Source of the DNA: Virgibacillus sp. MSP4-1
GTDB taxonomy: Bacteria; Bacillota; Bacilli; Bacillales; Alkalibacillaceae
NCBI RefSeq assembly: GCF_010092505.1
Contig: NZ_CP048021.1
Span: forward strand, 2,294,001-2,358,000
DNA: 64,000 bases
Direction of reading: 5' to 3'
Shown: positions 26,822 to 34,854 of the stretch, piece after piece
How the letters are laid out: each line of letters starts with the position of its first letter
Position numbering within the stretch: position 1 is the first letter of the stretch
Translations under genes and position numbers: made by a program
Notes under the pieces: generated by a model
The model's input: the letters and a program-made list of their open reading frames with translations, nothing else
Databases searched by the model: none
What the model was told of the DNA's origin: nothing

Positions 26822-27796
26822 TTATGCAGTTGCGGAGGATGCAGAAGATTCAGGCTGTACATCGGTGGAGTCATCTTCTTCATCGTCTGAACCGTTGTCT
26901 TCTTCATCTGAGTCTCCCTGGTCATCGGTATTTTCTTCCTGACCAGAAGTTTCTTCATCAGATGCCTCGTCACCGGTTGCTCCGTCTTCAGAAGCTCCAT
27001 CCTCAGATGCTCCATCTTCTTCGGTGCCATCCTCTTCATTTCCGTCTTCCTGATCTCCATCTTCTTCATTTCCGTCTGAAGGAAGTTTAATTTCACTTAA
27101 AGATTTGTTAAAATAATCTTCCGGATCCACGCGGGTTCCGTCTTTACGCAATTCAAAATGTACATGAATACCATTGGCTTGTCCATAAAGGTTTTGACCA
27201 GCAGTTCCAATGACGTCTCCCTGCTCAACTTTTGCTCCAGAATCGACGGTTACATCTTCAAGACTTGCATAGTTGGTGGTCACGCCATTTTCGTGAGTTA
27301 ACTCAACAACCATACCCAGCAACGGATCGTCTTTCACATCAGTAACCTTACCACTCAATGCAGCTGTTACATCAAATGGCTCTTCATTCGTGGATGCGAT
27401 ATCAATTCCTTTACTTTGGTAATACTTATTATTGTAAAGGACGAGTGCCTGTTCCTGCTCTTTTTCTGATGCATTGTAGTCGTAGAATTTCGTTACAATC
27501 TCTGTTTGCTTTGCATTGGCTACAGGCATCATAACTTGCTCATCTTGCTCGATGACTGGAACTGAATCGCCTTCAGGACGTTCACCAACCTGGTCTGTGT
27601 TTTCAGAGTCCAGCTGATCGGTCTGGTCCTGTGCTTCTTCGTCTGGTAAATCAACCGCTGCATTTTGGTACCAGATAACTCCAGTTAAAACCAATGCTGC
27701 AAATGTTAAATAAACTGCTGGATAAAACCACTTTTTGCGTACTAACTTCCTCCATCCGGAATTTTTTGAGTTAGGATTCTTTCCTTCCTCATTCAT
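26822..27796 (-). CDS. spoIIQ: Stage II sporulation protein Q (degenerate LytM/M23 domain)
   Basis: SpoIIQ is made in the forespore and pairs with SpoIIIAH across the septum to hold the engulfing membranes together and form the feeding channel. The 324-residue protein has a basic cytoplasmic N-terminus, one membrane helix (about 23-43), an acidic linker and a LytM-like domain (about 115-230). The domain keeps HVHFE (211-215), but where active M23 enzymes have the first zinc-binding His it reads QSKGIDI (127-133) with Ser128, so it is probably not catalytic, as in B. subtilis SpoIIQ. Unlike B. subtilis (283 residues) it ends in an acidic tail of about 80 residues built of EEDGxEEDG-like repeats. 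It lies upstream of an MFS gene, near spoIID and spoIIID. Confidence 0.92.
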   Translation of the reverse strand: MNEEGKNPNSKNSGWRKLVRKKWFYPAVYLTFAALVLTGVIWYQNAAVDLPDEEAQDQTDQLDSENTDQVGERPEGDSVPVIEQDEQVMMPVANAKQTEIVTKFYDYNASEKEQEQALVLYNNKYYQSKGIDIASTNEEPFDVTAALSGKVTDVKDDPLLGMVVELTHENGVTTNYASLEDVTVDSGAKVEQGDVIGTAGQNLYGQANGIHVHFELRKDGTRVDPEDYFNKSLSEIKLPSDGNEEDGDQEDGNEEDGTEEDGASEDGASEDGATGDEASDEETSGQEENTDDQGDSDEEDNGSDDEEDDSTDVQPESSASSATA

Positions 27797-27871
27797 TTTA
27801 TCACCACCTCAGCAACCATTCTGAGCAGATTGAGGAAGATATATACCTTATTTTCAAAATTTTTTTGGACT

Positions 27872-27900
27872 TATTTTTCGACAAAGTGAATTATTTATGC
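27872..27900 (-). promoter_or_regulatory. Candidate sigma-F promoter of spoIIQ
   Basis: Minus strand: GCATA (27896-27900), 14 bases, then TCGAAAAATA (27872-27881), against the sigma-F consensus GYATA and GGnnAnAnTR. The GG of the -10 is not matched. The position, about 80 bases before spoIIQ, is reasonable. The remaining bases to 28065 hold no gene that I can support. Confidence 0.4.
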
Positions 27901-28065
27901 GTTTTTTTAAAAAAAGTTTATATCATGGATGGCTGTCCGGCTAGGAAGACATACACTTTCTCCCTTCTGGTGGCAGCTGAATCCAGGTCGCTCCATGGAT
28001 GTCTGCTTATGCTGACGGGGGCGACTGCCTGCATTTTTTACAAGATTTCCAAGTCATATATAAAT

Positions 28066-29031
28066 TTAAAAATTAAGAGGAATCGTATATTTTGTTCCTT
28101 TTGTATGTCCGTTCTTTTTAAATTCCGAGTTCGCCAGCATTTTGGATGCAGTGGAAGGGCTTGGGATGGAGAAAAATTCCCGAAATTGCTGGTTGGTTAT
28201 TGTGGGGCTAAACAGAAGGGCATAATCCTGAAGTGAGTCGAGATGTGCCTTTTTGGAAGAGAATCCGCACTTATGGCAAATCCACTTCCTCTTTTGACGC
28301 TGAATCGGCACGGCAGAACATCGCGGGCAGCGGGTTCCCTTAATAACCTCAGACTCAGATATCGAATATTTCCTTAGTATATCCTGCCTTTTGGGGGTAT
28401 GCTCCTTTATGAGAGTATCCGATATACTTTGGACTTGATTCCGTTTCAATGAAGCATACTTATACTTCTGATCAAATTCCTCTAGCTTTTTAAGTATTTT
28501 AGCGCTGTGCATCACCTTTTCAAAGGCCGGACTTCCCGGCTCTGCTTTTATGGTCGTGTTGGCATTACCAAATACTACGATAGATTCTATAGGTACAAAA
28601 GGGAAATTGTGTCTTCTCAGCCATTTCTCCAATTGCAGCTCCTGTCTATTTATTTGATAGATGGGATCAGGTAAGGCCTTTTCTTTTCCATTTTGCGTTT
28701 GGATCACCTGTCCAAAATGATCATCAAAATAGATGGACCCTCCAAAATTTTTTATCTCCATATTTAAGATATAGTAATACGAAAGCAGTAACGTATCGAT
28801 TTGAAAGAAACTTTTGTTATCCGGCAGTCGCAGATTATGTAAGATGTAGTATTTGTTCAGAGGCAAATGGCTGAGCTGATAATCCACCGACTTCTCCCCC
28901 TGATAGCCGATGATCTGTTTACTTAATTCCCCCCTGATAATAGGTCTCTTCAAATGCTGTTCCGGCAACCTGTAATCCAGTGCCTGCAGCTGAGGAATAA
29001 TCAATGGCATTTCCCTTTGCTTTACAATCAT
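28066..29031 (-). CDS. NERD-domain protein with C-terminal zinc ribbon
   Basis: A 321-residue protein with an N-terminal nuclease-related (NERD) domain: GYQGEKSVDYQL, then FQIDTLLLS and MEIKNFGGSIYFD give the E...D...ExK pattern of restriction-type nuclease folds. A zinc ribbon follows near residue 235 (CPRCSAVPIQRQKRKWICHKCG), and a short C-terminal helical part contains TNQQFREFFSIPSPSTASKML, which could be a small DNA-binding motif. NERD proteins of this type are common in Bacillus and have no settled role; DNA processing is assumed. I start at ATG 29031 (MIVKQREMPLI, the usual family start) with AAGGAG 9 bases upstream, rather than the longer frame to 29226, whose extra residues are basic and unconserved-looking. 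It stands alone between spoIIQ and array C. Confidence 0.82.
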   Translation of the reverse strand: MIVKQREMPLIIPQLQALDYRLPEQHLKRPIIRGELSKQIIGYQGEKSVDYQLSHLPLNKYYILHNLRLPDNKSFFQIDTLLLSYYYILNMEIKNFGGSIYFDDHFGQVIQTQNGKEKALPDPIYQINRQELQLEKWLRRHNFPFVPIESIVVFGNANTTIKAEPGSPAFEKVMHSAKILKKLEEFDQKYKYASLKRNQVQSISDTLIKEHTPKRQDILRKYSISESEVIKGTRCPRCSAVPIQRQKRKWICHKCGFSSKKAHLDSLQDYALLFSPTITNQQFREFFSIPSPSTASKMLANSEFKKNGHTKGTKYTIPLNF

Positions 29032-29239
29032 TTCGTCCATCTCCTTTTTGCTCATTTTACCTTGCCGGTTCAGCGAATGCGAATGGGCAAAATTGAATTT
29101 TTGTCGATGGTTGATATAAGAAAATGGAAGAATGGTTGTAGTTTTTTTCGGCTTTGAACTTGGAAATAGGGGTGGAAATTTTGAAATCGTCTTTTTTGTT
29201 GTGAAATGGGATAATTTTGATATCATTCGTCCTTTTGTT

Positions 29240-29990
29240 TATTATTTTAGCCGTATCGGTGGGAATTCGTCCGGTTGATTGTTATTTGAGCCGCTTCAGC
29301 GGGAATTCGTCCGATTAATTGTTATTTGAGCTGTTTCATCGGGAATTCGTCCGGTTGATTGTTATTTGAGCTGTTTCATCGGGAATTCGTCCGGTTGATT
29401 GTTATTTGAGCTGTTTCATCGGGAATTCGTCCGATTAATTGTTATTTGAGCTGTTTCATCGAGAATTCGTCCGGAGCAGAGGTGGATTATGCCTGTTTTG
29501 AAATAAATTAAGCCGAATCAGGAAATATTTAATCCTGTTTTTGGATGAATTCATCTTATATAGGAGGGATTGTTCCGTTATTATCGGATTTAAGCCTTTA
29601 TGGTGTGGTTTCATCTGAAATGGCAGCTTTTCGTCCAGGCCGGTTGGAATTAAGCTGCATCATCTTCAATCCATCCTGTTTTTTACTAATTCATCGACTT
29701 TCCCGGTTTTCTGTCCAGATTACCACTGATTCGTCCTATTTATAAAATAATTAATCCAATTTCAAAAATAATTCGTCCACTTTTGGAAATCATTGTGCCA
29801 AAATTACCTGTATCAATCGGATTCCCCGTAGATTCATCCTCCAGGGATTGATTTAATCCGAATGAACGATAATTAAGCCAAAAATCATAGAATCAATCCA
29901 AACTCAATCCAATCAAACCAAATTCAATCCAATTAATCCAAAATTAATCCAATCAAGCCGACTTCAAGCCCATCCCAAGCACACCCCGGG
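29240..29990 (+). repeat. Phased-word array C: 40 bp (two-word) tandem unit and mixed words
   Basis: GTTATTTGAGC recurs at 29281, 29321, 29361, 29401 and 29441, exactly 40 bases apart; each unit holds two words (ATTTGAGCC/T and ATTCGTCCG) spaced 21 and 19. After 29480 the words become mixed (ATTAAGCC, TTAATCC, ATTCGTCC, ATTGATT) and end in CCAAAxT-AATCC-rich sequence at 29880-29960. The right edge is C-rich. It lies 5' of the NERD gene and 3' of spoIID. Confidence 0.93.
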
Positions 29991-30094
29991 CCTGAACACG
30001 ACCACATGCATGAGCGAGCACGAGCACTACCGCAGACAGCACACCCCCAAGCCAAGTCTCAGAAAGCCAGCTCCAAGCCTCAACTCCCTTTCGA

Positions 30095-30124
30095 CAAAAC
30101 AAAAAACGGACCCGCACAGGCCCG
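30095..30124 (-). terminator. Terminator of spoIID
   Basis: In the minus-strand transcript CGGGCC and GGTCCG pair (one G-U) around TGTGC, then TTTTTTGTTTTG. It abuts the stop codon. Confidence 0.88.
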
Positions 30125-31150
30125 CTATTCGTTCAACACCATCACACGTTCAGCGTTGGATTCAATTTGGGAAATTTTTGTTCCTTTATAGTAATGTTTA
30201 ATAATATCTTTATACGTATTGCCTTCCTTGGCCATTCCGTTTGCGCCGTATTGGCTCATGCCGACGCCGTGACCGTAGCCTTTCGTGGTGAAAATGAGAT
30301 GCTCGTTTTTATGCTGAATTTTAAAGTCACTGGATCGGAGGCCTAAAGCTTCCCGAACTTCGCGGCCAGTGAAATTTTTACCGGCAATTTTAATGGATTC
30401 GACTCTGTTGCTGCTGGTACGCTTGATATCCTTTAAAACCGGATTGGAGCTGAAGTTGATTCCGAGTGCTTTTTCAGCTTCTTTAATGGTCACGATTTTC
30501 TGATCTTCAAATTTAGGAGACTGCTGATCCCACGGGCTTTCCACACTGATTAAATAAGGGACTGGGTTTTGCCAGTAATCCTCGGCGTTTTCGGTATAGC
30601 CATTGCTGGTTGAGAAAAAGGAAGGGGTAATGGGGTTGCCCTTATACGTAATAATTTCTCCCCGGGTGGCCTTGACTGCCTTCTTGATCTTCTTCATTTT
30701 CCAGGTGAAGTCCCCCTTCCATTGCTCCTTCAGTTCGGACTCGCTTTTGTAAACCTGATGCTGAACCGTGTCTGTGATGGGCTCCTGTTTTTGATTCTCT
30801 TCTTTATTCAGCACATACTTCACAATATATGTTCTGGCTGCGAGCGCCTGTGCTTTGAGAGCCTCGAGCTCAAACTCTGCAGGCATTTCGGAGGCTACTA
30901 CTCCTGCGACGTATTTCTCCAGGGGTACGTTATCGACCGTTTCTTCCTGAGAACGGAAAACGGAGACAACGTAGGAATCCTCTTTTGCGGCTGCCTGTTC
31001 ATCTGGTGAATCTTTTGCGGCTGTTGTTTTCACCTGATAATTATCGTTGGTTCCTGCACCGATAAAGGGGGTCACAATAGCGGTGGGGATAATGACAACG
31101 ATGGCAATCATGACAAGTGCGGCGAATATACTGACCTTTTTGATGTTCAC
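30125..31150 (-). CDS. spoIID: Stage II sporulation protein D (peptidoglycan lytic enzyme)
   Basis: SpoIID is the mother-cell lytic transglycosylase that, with SpoIIM and SpoIIP, thins the septal wall and drives engulfment. The 341-residue protein has an N-terminal membrane anchor (about 5-30) and a SpoIID/LytB domain: YVAGVVASEMPAEFELEALK with the catalytic Glu88 (the same position as B. subtilis), then AARTYIV, PFFSTSNGYTENAEDYW, and the closing GYGHGVGMSQYGANGMA. Translation starts at GTG 31150, nine bases after AGGAGG. A sigma-E-like promoter lies about 95 bases upstream. In B. subtilis it neighbours murAA and ywmB; here the isoprenoid synthase gene is inserted between them. Confidence 0.95.
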   Translation of the reverse strand: MNIKKVSIFAALVMIAIVVIIPTAIVTPFIGAGTNDNYQVKTTAAKDSPDEQAAAKEDSYVVSVFRSQEETVDNVPLEKYVAGVVASEMPAEFELEALKAQALAARTYIVKYVLNKEENQKQEPITDTVQHQVYKSESELKEQWKGDFTWKMKKIKKAVKATRGEIITYKGNPITPSFFSTSNGYTENAEDYWQNPVPYLISVESPWDQQSPKFEDQKIVTIKEAEKALGINFSSNPVLKDIKRTSSNRVESIKIAGKNFTGREVREALGLRSSDFKIQHKNEHLIFTTKGYGHGVGMSQYGANGMAKEGNTYKDIIKHYYKGTKISQIESNAERVMVLNE

Positions 31151-31243
31151 TGCATACGGCCTCCTTTCTCAATCTACTAAAATATTTATTCGTGAGGCCG
31201 ATTTGATAGAACTAAAAATTGTGGATTTGTTTGCCACGTAAAA

Positions 31244-31271
31244 TATGTATTCGACTAGCGTTTTAAAATGA
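31244..31271 (-). promoter_or_regulatory. Candidate sigma-E promoter of spoIID
   Basis: Minus strand: TCATTTT (31265-31271), 13 bases, AATACATA (31244-31251), against sigma-E KMATATT and CATACAMT. Several positions differ, so it is a suggestion only. Confidence 0.35.
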
Positions 31272-31349
31272 CACTTGATTGTGGTCAGTGGCGAAATCCC
31301 CACTTATTGAGGTGTGTTTTTGATCGGGGAATTTTATCATTTGTCCTGT

Positions 31350-31640
31350 TGCGTCGCTGATTGAGCCATTTTCAAAGAGATTGAGCCCTTTTCAAGGTGA
31401 TTGAGCCCTTTTCAAGGAGATTGAGCCTAACTTAGAAATAATTCAGCGTGTTTTTAAATGAATTGATCCAATTTTCGAAAGGATTGAGCTGGTTTCGGTA
31501 AAATTGAGCTGGATTTTATAGAATTGATCCGATGAAACTTTAATTCAACTTAAAATTTCTCTTTTAATCTCGCACAGCTTCAATTGTGCTCTATATGACT
31601 GAATTGAGCGGATTCATTCGGAATTCGTCCTCTAACGACT
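31350..31640 (+). repeat. Phased-word array D: simple 20 bp words
   Basis: ATTGAGCC cores start at 31360, 31380, 31400 and 31420, exactly 20 bases apart, with TTTTCAAGG-type spacers. Further words (ATTCAGCG, ATTGATCC, ATTGAGCT, ATTCGTCC) continue to about 31640 with decreasing regularity. This is the smallest array and shows the basic unit most cleanly. Confidence 0.93.
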
Positions 31641-31716
31641 GATTTAATCCTCATATATAAAACAAATCGGTCCATTGCCATAGGTATACGTAAAACGAGG
31701 AATAAAGTGATTTTTA

Positions 31717-31750
31717 CCAAAAAAATAGACAGGCCCAAAATAGACCTGTC
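31717..31750 (-). terminator. Terminator of the isoprenoid synthase gene
   Basis: GACAGG (31728-31733) pairs with CCTGTC (31745-31750); the minus strand then reads TATTTTTTTGG. Confidence 0.85.
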
Positions 31751-31783
31751 CATCATTTGCTATATTCTTTTACGATATTCGGA

Positions 31784-34150
31784 TTAATGATTGCGGTTTA
31801 CAAAATAGGTTAACAGTTGCTTTAAAAAGGCGGTATTCCGGGGGACTTCCTGCAAGGCGTCCATGGCCTCACAATAATGATCCCACATTGCTTTTCTGGC
31901 CCCTTCTGCTCCTAAAATGGAGACAAAGTTTGAATGGTTGTTCTCGGCGTCGATACCGGTATTTTTTCCGATTTGCTGCTGATCTCCTTCCACATCCAGC
32001 AGATCATCTTTAATCTGAAAGGTAATCCCGAAATGGCGGGAGAATTTTTTCAGAGCACTGATCTCGCTTTCTCCAGCCTGGGCAAGCATCGCTGGAAGAA
32101 CGAGGGCAACTTCAAATCCAAGACCGGTTTTATAAAAGGAAATGGTGTTCATTTCGTCCAGGGTCAGATCTTTTCCTTTTGCGTTTAGATCCATCACCTG
32201 GCCCTTACACATTTCCTCAGTTGATTTGGTGGAATAGTGAATCACCTTAAGAACGGTGTCTGCGTCAAAGCCATCAAGCTTCGTCTCCTCCCTGACCGCC
32301 CGCTGCGTCATAAAGAGCGCCGTTAATTCCGCGATACTTGTACGATATACCTGATGCAGGGTGGGCTTTCCTCTTCGGATCGTTGCATTGTCCTGAGATG
32401 GAAGATCATCAAATATCAGGGAAGCGGTATGCATGTATTCCAAGGATTTGATTAATGGCTCCATTTCCGAACTTTTCAGGCCATATCCATGCACACCCAT
32501 CATCCAGGTCACAATCGGCCGGAGCCGCTTCCCATCCCCGCTCAGACTGTAATTGGCCGCATCAATAATGGGATCCTGCGGGAATGCATCCTCTTCAGGC
32601 ATCGTTAACATTTGGTTAATCCGGGGATGAATTTCCTCAATGCTTTGGAAAAATTCCTCCTGTTCCCTGCTGCTGTTTCGTAGGTCGGCAATCAGCTGAT
32701 CTCTGATTAATTTATCTAAAAATGCCACATCGTCCACTTTACGACTTATCTTTTGTACCAGGTTGTTGAGCTTCGGAATCCCCGAGGCAAATTGATTCAT
32801 TAATTCATGATATTTTTCGGTACCAAACTGTGCTTTTAACCGTTTCAGACCATTGATGGCACGTCCCAGAATGACGTCACATGTTTTTGGGTCTGAGTGA
32901 TAGATGTTATGAATCAGGTTATGGGTAACGGCCCAGTATAATTCAAATGGATTGATCAGGTCGGGGCGTTCTTTATGGTGTTTTAAATAATAGGTATATG
33001 GAGTTACCGTACCCTCTTCCAGGTCACTGTACATGTCTCTCAGATCATCTGAAAGCTGGTTGTATATGCCGTAATAAAAGGTGTGCTGGTCCAGGCCTTC
33101 CGTATTTTCACCACTGGTTATCACATGGATCATCAAACGGGATGAAGCCGATTTAAGTATGACAGGAATGAAGATCTCCTCGTTGGTATAACGGCCATTG
33201 GACAAATCCTTATTCCGGTCTTCCTCCTGTGCATGGAAAAACACATATGCCTGTTCCAAAAAGTTGTTTTTCGTAGTTTCGGTCTGATGATTTTTGATAT
33301 ATTCAAAGGCTTTTTTCAGTTCTGCATGAGCAAATTGAACCAAATGTCTGTTAGTCCCTTGCCACTTGCCTAGAGCTGGTACTGATCCCGTTACCAAGGT
33401 TGTCCGAATCATTTCGGAATAGCGTTTTGCCTCTTCCTCTGATAAAACCTTGCTGTCCAGTAAATCATCAATGAATGGATAGGTCAGACCATAAGCATAG
33501 CCGAGCCTGACAGCTGTATCCAGAGTCCGGGAAAGCTCCTCGGGCGACATTCCCTTCCCCTTTTCCTCCAGCTCATTAATTATTACGCCGGTAATGATTT
33601 TAATGAGTTTTAGCTGAGCCTTTTCAGCATCCATTTCTGCCGGGATGACGGAGGAGATTGTCTTCAGTTTCTCGATAAACCAGATCATTGTGGACTCAAA
33701 CTGATATTTCTGAGCAATCCGGTACAGCCAGGCAATATTAAACTGCTCAGCATCCAAATCGCTTACTTTTCGTTGGGAAATTTGCTTTTTCAGATGCTCC
33801 ACGACATTCCCAACCTTTATCCGGGTACTTGGTGAACTTAAATCCTTGCCCATATCTCTGAGGTAAATATAGGAAACACTCCGCTCCAAATAGTCATCGA
33901 GCTTCCCTTTCTGTTCCAGCCTTTTTACATAATGGTTATAGCTTTCAGGCTTTTTTCTGTGTGATGAAAATAAAGAAAAAAGGGAATGACGATGACGGCG
34001 GTGATGATTCCAGGATTTCAGATCTGTTATCAGCGGCGGGATATACGTCTTTTGGTGGACCTGGTCATATAATCTATTAAAATAGTCGGCTGCTTTTTCC
34101 TCTGCCAGCCAATAGCAGCTATCGGTATTTACGACAATCTCCTCATTCAT
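31784..34150 (-). CDS. Fused double-domain isoprenoid synthase (polyprenyl synthetase C-terminal domain)
   Basis: A 788-residue protein, more than twice the length of an ordinary polyprenyl diphosphate synthase (about 300-350). The C-terminal domain (about 505-788) is a trans-prenyltransferase: GDGKRLRP (538-545), the first aspartate-rich motif DDLPSQD (581-587) followed by RRGKPTLH, and the second FQIKDDLLD (711-719). The N-terminal region (about 85-500) also looks like an all-helical isoprenoid-synthase domain: FIDDLLD (226-232) resembles a DDxxD metal site and QLSDDLRDMYSDLEEG (365-380) a second one. It could be a bifunctional prenyltransferase-terpene synthase, or the N-domain could be regulatory; this is inference. 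Nearby genes give no pathway. It stands alone with a terminator, and a perfect 7 bp dyad lies 35 bases upstream. Confidence 0.8.
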   Translation of the reverse strand: MNEEIVVNTDSCYWLAEEKAADYFNRLYDQVHQKTYIPPLITDLKSWNHHRRHRHSLFSLFSSHRKKPESYNHYVKRLEQKGKLDDYLERSVSYIYLRDMGKDLSSPSTRIKVGNVVEHLKKQISQRKVSDLDAEQFNIAWLYRIAQKYQFESTMIWFIEKLKTISSVIPAEMDAEKAQLKLIKIITGVIINELEEKGKGMSPEELSRTLDTAVRLGYAYGLTYPFIDDLLDSKVLSEEEAKRYSEMIRTTLVTGSVPALGKWQGTNRHLVQFAHAELKKAFEYIKNHQTETTKNNFLEQAYVFFHAQEEDRNKDLSNGRYTNEEIFIPVILKSASSRLMIHVITSGENTEGLDQHTFYYGIYNQLSDDLRDMYSDLEEGTVTPYTYYLKHHKERPDLINPFELYWAVTHNLIHNIYHSDPKTCDVILGRAINGLKRLKAQFGTEKYHELMNQFASGIPKLNNLVQKISRKVDDVAFLDKLIRDQLIADLRNSSREQEEFFQSIEEIHPRINQMLTMPEEDAFPQDPIIDAANYSLSGDGKRLRPIVTWMMGVHGYGLKSSEMEPLIKSLEYMHTASLIFDDLPSQDNATIRRGKPTLHQVYRTSIAELTALFMTQRAVREETKLDGFDADTVLKVIHYSTKSTEEMCKGQVMDLNAKGKDLTLDEMNTISFYKTGLGFEVALVLPAMLAQAGESEISALKKFSRHFGITFQIKDDLLDVEGDQQQIGKNTGIDAENNHSNFVSILGAEGARKAMWDHYCEAMDALQEVPRNTAFLKQLLTYFVNRNH

Positions 34151-34184
34151 TTAAGCATAACCTCAATCTAATGTTTCTATATTT

Positions 34185-34202
34185 TGTATGAATCCTCATA
34201 CA
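34185..34202. promoter_or_regulatory. Perfect dyad upstream of the isoprenoid synthase
   Basis: TGTATGAATCCTCATACA: 7-base arms, 4-base spacer, 35 bases upstream of the start codon in an A/T-rich region that should hold the promoter. It looks like an operator; no regulator is adjacent. Confidence 0.5.
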
Positions 34203-34254
34203 TTTGTAATACGTCTATATTATCATTCTATATGTCATTTTTCTACAAAATTCG

Positions 34255-34765
34255 GGAGGGCAATGGGGGATTTGCAGATGATTTTGTGCTGGGGGCTGGG
34301 GAAGAGTTATGGTGGGGATTGAGCTTTGTATTGGCGGAGGTGGCCGGGATGTGGCGGGATGGGATATGGTGGATTGAGATATGATGGGATGGGGTGGGGT
34401 GGGGGATTAATCCGAAATTATGGGAATTAAGCCGGATTGAACAGGATTGATCTCCATTTGCGTTAATTGAGCCGGAATTTAATTTTTTATGCCGATAGAA
34501 CTGCTTTTATGCCAGCAGGACCGCTTTTTCCGCCTATTTTCAATTTTTTTCATTCATTTCTGAAATTCATTCATCCTGTTTTCGTAATTTTCTGTCCGCT
34601 TTGTAAATCATTAAGCGGAATTTGATGGAATGAATCCGATTCATTTCTGATTCCGCATAGATCCTCTGTTTTAATCCGGCTTAGCTACCATTAATCCGGA
34701 AAATCCAGGTTTAAGCCAACATTGCCATGATTCATCCAAACCGTCTGGAATTTGAACCTCCTCCG
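34255..34765 (+). repeat. Phased-word array E with G-quadruplex-prone left edge
   Basis: Words such as GATTAATCC, AATTAAGCC, GATTGATC, AATTGAGCC, ATTCATCC and ATTAATCC run from about 34376 to 34745 without a longer unit. The left edge (34255-34405) is G-rich: GGG-AT-GGGG-T-GGGG-T-GGGGG at 34386-34405 can form a G-quadruplex on the plus strand. The right edge is C-rich and meets the murA terminator. Confidence 0.88.
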
Positions 34766-34797
34766 CTACGGGCATAGATAAGAGCTGCAACATAAAA

Positions 34798-34828
34798 ACA
34801 GACGAATTGGAAAATCCAACCCGTCTGT
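34798..34828 (-). terminator. Terminator of murA
   Basis: ACAGACG (34798-34804) pairs with CGTCTGT (34822-34828), with an inner TGG/CCA. The minus strand then reads TTTTTATG. Confidence 0.85.
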
Positions 34829-34854
34829 TCTCCCTTCAGCCTATTCCATTCTGA

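Noticed and set aside
26815-27096. Frames within the acidic tail of spoIIQ (Met/Lys-rich and Leu/His-rich)
   Set aside because: Out-of-frame readings of a codon-repeat region.
29281-29480. Possible CRISPR array in array C
   Set aside because: The 40 bp units are nearly identical throughout, with no constant-repeat/variable-spacer split, and no cas genes are in the window.
34141-34150. Splitting the isoprenoid synthase into two genes at the domain border
   Set aside because: The frame is continuous across 31784-34150, with no internal stop and no ribosome site near the domain junction.
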